A DNA stretch of 35,920 nucleotides from Desulfobacterales bacterium (GTDB taxonomy: Bacteria; Desulfobacterota; Desulfobacteria; Desulfobacterales; Desulfatibacillaceae). Positions 33,648 through 35,920 of the stretch are shown in pieces (position 1 is the first letter of the stretch; every line of letters starts with the position of its first letter). Location: positions 1 to 35,920 of the forward strand of contig JAGVGH010000278.1 in assembly GCA_020057225.1 (NCBI GenBank), read 5' to 3'. The notes under the pieces are model-generated. The model made no database searches. It was given only the letters and a program-made list of their open reading frames with translations, and had not been told where the DNA came from. The translations under genes and the position numbers were made by a program.

Positions 33648-33721
33648 TCGGGGCGGAGGGATTTGAACCCACGGCTTCCTGCTCCCAAAGCAGGCGCGCT
33701 ACCAGGCTGCGCCACGCCCCG
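33648..33721 (-). tRNA. tRNA-Pro (anticodon UGG)
   Basis: On the minus strand a 74-base cloverleaf has acceptor arms CGGGGCG (33721-33715) and CGCCCCG (33655-33649) with discriminator A. The anticodon stem-loop is CCTGC-TTTGGGA-GCAGG with UGG at the anticodon positions, and the T-arm contains GGTTCAAATCC. The 3' CCA is not encoded. Confidence 0.95.
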
Positions 33722-33733
33722 TTGCGATCTTTT

Positions 33734-33762
33734 GTTGTAGCACGGACCTGGACGGGGCGCAA
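33734..33762 (-). promoter_or_regulatory. Candidate promoter of tRNA-Pro
   Basis: On the minus strand TTGCGC (33762-33757), a 17-base spacer and TACAAC (33739-33734) end 12 bases before the tRNA. Spacing is ideal but the -35 is weak. Confidence 0.35.
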
Positions 33763-33977
33763 GGGCCTATGCGGCCTTGTTTCGCATGTCCAGGCTGGCG
33801 CCGTGTCACGGACGCCCTTAAAAAAATCTTCCACGGGAGTTGCCGCCCGCCTCATTACAGGATTGCCCTGGCCAGCGTTTCAGGGTAGTATGGCCGCCCA
33901 CGCCATCCCCGGGAAAAAAGCCGCGCGGGACCGCGCCCTTGCGCTTCACGCGCCGCATGGTCCGCAAAAGGCCCGCC

Positions 33978-34178
33978 ATGCGAACAAAGACCCTGCTCAA
34001 GCGTATCATGGTTTCCAGGGAAATCGAGTCCCGGGTGGACGCCATGCCCAAACATGCCGGCTCCTTTGGCCGCGCCCCCTGGGGGTTTGACGCCGAGGGA
34101 AGCAACAGCGGCCAGCTTCCCCGGGGCGGTATTCCGGCCGGCGCGGTCTCAAGCGTTCCGGGATTGTTAAAACCCTAA
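33978..34178 (+). pseudogene. Possible truncated acyltransferase N-terminal fragment
   Basis: A 66-codon ORF contains VSREIESRVDAMPKHAGSFG followed by RAPWGFDAEG. From memory this resembles the N-terminal region of deltaproteobacterial lysophospholipid-acyltransferase-like proteins (a ...PWGFD-P-E... segment preceding the acyltransferase domain). No HX4D catalytic motif follows; it ends in unrelated sequence. It may therefore be a remnant or a spurious ORF. The rest of the 33722-34340 region holds nothing else recognisable. Confidence 0.28.
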
Positions 34179-34340
34179 CTGAAAACGGCCGGTAAAACCC
34201 GTGCGTCCGTACCGCCGATTCAGCGCGCCCGCTGTTTTTTCCGGTTCTCCAGACATCATCCCGCCTTCCGCGGGAGCACAGGCCGCGGGAACTCTTCCGC
34301 GTCCTTTCGCGGGCATGCCACAGCCCTGGAGTTTATCATC

Positions 34341-35021
34341 ATGTTCACCATAGCAAGCGAAGTGACCGTTGAAAACGGGGAGATGATCTTCCGGGAAGAC
34401 GGCCTGGGAGACTGCCTGTATCAAGTGCTTTCCGGGGCGGTGGTCATATCGGGGACCATCGGGGACAAGACCCTGGTGATGGAGGTGCTGCGGGCGGGCG
34501 AGATTTTCGGCGAGGATTCCCTGCTGGGCGCGGGCGCGCGGGGCGCCAGCGCGCGCGCCCTTGGAAAGACAGTCCTGGGCGTGGTGGACACCCGGGGCAT
34601 GGCGCGGGAACTGGCCGCCCTGTCGCCCGCCCTGAGAACGCTTTTTGAAAGTGTTTTCGCGCGTCTTGGCCGCATGACAGAGACTGCGGCGGGAATCAAG
34701 ACCCTGAGACGGGAAACCCGTGTGGAAAAGGTGTGGTCCCTGTATCTCGACGGGGACGGCCAGTTCAAGAAGGCGTTCAGCCGGGAGGTGAGCGCCCAGG
34801 GCATGTTCATCAAGACTCCCGCCCCTCTGGCCCGGGGGGAGCGTTTTGATCTCTTGCTGCGCCTTCCCGGACAGACAGACCCCCTTGCCATCCGGTGCGA
34901 AGTGGCCTGGAACCGGATGGAAACGGATAATCCCCAGGACTTTCCCGTGGGAATGGGGGTTGAGTTTGTTGAAATGAGCGCAGCGGACACGCATAAGCTC
35001 AGGGATGCCCTGGCGGAGTAG
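34341..35021 (+). CDS. Cyclic-nucleotide-binding-domain / PilZ-domain protein
   Basis: This 226-residue soluble protein has two domains. Residues about 5-85 follow the cyclic-nucleotide-binding fold (NGEMIFREDGLGDCLYQVLSG...LRAGEIFGEDSLL), which need not bind cAMP. Residues about 120-226 resemble PilZ, with an R-x3-R pair (RRETR) and SREVSAQGMFIK in place of the usual (D/N)-x-S-x2-G, and a VEFVEMS end. PilZ domains often bind cyclic-di-GMP, although the altered second motif makes binding uncertain. The ATG follows GGAG. A response regulator lies 158 bases downstream on the same strand. The pair may form a signalling unit. Confidence 0.82.
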   Translation: MFTIASEVTVENGEMIFREDGLGDCLYQVLSGAVVISGTIGDKTLVMEVLRAGEIFGEDSLLGAGARGASARALGKTVLGVVDTRGMARELAALSPALRTLFESVFARLGRMTETAAGIKTLRRETRVEKVWSLYLDGDGQFKKAFSREVSAQGMFIKTPAPLARGERFDLLLRLPGQTDPLAIRCEVAWNRMETDNPQDFPVGMGVEFVEMSAADTHKLRDALAE

Positions 35022-35179
35022 CCCGGAATTCCGCCGGACCGTCCGGGCCAGGACGGCCGTTGCCGTTTTGCGCGGCTTTGGGCTTCCTACAGGCGGATGG
35101 TTTGTGCTATGGTGCCGACGTGCGTTTTCCCCGGACAGAATCATGACGCCAAAGGCTACAAAGTCCAGCGAGGAGTTCC

Positions 35180-35920
35180 ATGCCAAAGGAAGTTCTAATA
35201 GTTGACGACGAGGAGATCTTCCTGGGTTTTCTTAAAGAGCGCCTTGCGAAACATAAAGAGGCCTTCGTGGCCCACTTCGCCGGCGACGGGGCCGCCGCAC
35301 AGAAAATCCTGGCGCGGGCGGCCATCTCGGTGGTGGTTACCGATATCCGGATGCCCCGGCTGGACGGATTCGCCCTTCTTGCCCATGTCATGGAGCACTA
35401 TCCGGAGGTTCCCGTCATTCTCATGACCGGGTATCCGACAGCGGAGGCCAAGGTTCTGGGACAAAAGGGCGGGGCCATCACCCTCATCGAAAAACCTTTT
35501 GAGATGGACGAGCTTGTCAGGCGCATCAATTCCGTGCTCAAAAGCGAGTCCGAGGGGGGAACCCTGCACGGGGTATCCTCCGGCATGTTTCTCCAGCTCA
35601 TCGAGATGGAGGAGCGGAGCTGCACCATCCGCATTGAAAACAGGCGCACCCGCAAGACGGGCCTTATGTTTTTCCGGGACGGCGAGCTTCTCGACGCCCG
35701 GCTGGACCATTACAAGGGCGAGGACGCGGCCAAGCGGATTTTCGCGTGGGACGAGGTGACCATCTCGATTCAAAACGGTTGCCCCCGCAAGGAGCGCGCC
35801 ATTCAGACAGGCTCCCAGGGCCTGCTCATGGAGGCCATGCGGCTCAAGGACGAGGGGGGATTCAAGGACGCGCCGCCCCCGGAGCCCCCGCCGCGGCCAA
35901 AGCCAGCGGCCCGTCCCGCC
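35180..35920 (+). CDS. Response regulator with REC and PATAN/DUF4388 domains (truncated by window edge)
   Basis: The ATG at 35180 follows AGGAG, and the reading frame stays open to the last base (247 codons seen). Residues 1-120 are a receiver domain (DDEE at 9-12, phosphoacceptor Asp55 in VVVTDIRMPRLDG, Lys in IEKPFE). Residues about 128-205 match the PATAN/DUF4388 pattern (SGMFLQLIEMEERSCTIRI...GLMFFRDGELLDARL...AAKRIF). The stretch near the edge is Pro-rich, suggesting a linker to a further domain. Such proteins act in motility or surface-behaviour signalling through protein-protein contacts (family knowledge). The partner kinase is not identified. Confidence 0.88.
   Translation, partial: MPKEVLIVDDEEIFLGFLKERLAKHKEAFVAHFAGDGAAAQKILARAAISVVVTDIRMPRLDGFALLAHVMEHYPEVPVILMTGYPTAEAKVLGQKGGAITLIEKPFEMDELVRRINSVLKSESEGGTLHGVSSGMFLQLIEMEERSCTIRIENRRTRKTGLMFFRDGELLDARLDHYKGEDAAKRIFAWDEVTISIQNGCPRKERAIQTGSQGLLMEAMRLKDEGGFKDAPPPEPPPRPKPAARPA

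Overview
The window reads as chromosomal DNA of a GC-rich Gram-negative bacterium. It is most likely a member of the Desulfobacterota (a Desulfobacterales-like sulfate reducer or syntroph). That placement is inferred from gene content: an apolipoprotein N-acyltransferase (outer-membrane lipoproteins), two unrelated acyl-CoA synthetases, an enoyl-CoA-reductase-like flavoenzyme, the remains of an ETF-quinone oxidoreductase, a PATAN-type response regulator and an energy-coupling-factor cobalt/nickel transporter. No marker gene fixes the species.

Left block (1-12.1 kb, all minus strand). One apparent transcription unit holds a roughly 10-kb gene for a 3323-residue exported protein (adhesin-like repeats, a dockerin-like segment, and a C-terminal gingipain-type C25 cysteine peptidase). 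It is followed without real gaps by a PqqD-like peptide-binding protein, a SPASM radical SAM enzyme, and a 60-residue peptide with a leader-like N-terminus and a Cys/Pro/Gly-rich tail. This looks like a RiPP (ribosomally made, post-translationally modified peptide) locus coupled to a giant secreted protease. It is the best candidate in the window for an undescribed system.

Middle block (12.3-20.7 kb). A 2,4-dienoyl-CoA-reductase/old-yellow-enzyme homologue precedes an AT-rich two-gene island (a ParA-type ATPase and a HEPN-fold putative RNase) that looks horizontally acquired and defence- or toxin-like. Next comes a multi-stem structured RNA followed by a strong intrinsic terminator, directly upstream of a cobalt/nickel transporter operon (cbiM, a CbiL/NikL-like gene, cbiQ). 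The transporter ATPase is not present. The following 2 kb is decayed: REP-like palindromic repeats, a small Cys-rich protein gene and a frameshifted, internally deleted ETF-QO pseudogene.

Right block (20.7-35.9 kb). This holds an ADP-forming acyl-CoA synthetase, a 32-residue basic COX24-type protein, a minus-strand operon lnt-prfB-ATP-grasp (prfB with the classical programmed +1 frameshift), a large hybrid histidine kinase, a roughly 790-bp gene-free stretch packed with different small repeats, an AMP-forming acyl-CoA ligase, a fumarylacetoacetate-hydrolase-family enzyme and tRNA-Pro(UGG). It ends with two plus-strand signalling genes (cNMP-binding/PilZ protein; REC-PATAN response regulator, cut by the window edge).

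The metabolic genes together suggest acyl-CoA activation and anaerobic oxidation or reduction. The signalling genes, the RiPP/protease locus and the HEPN island appear to be independent modules. All functional statements come from reading motifs by eye; no database search was made.
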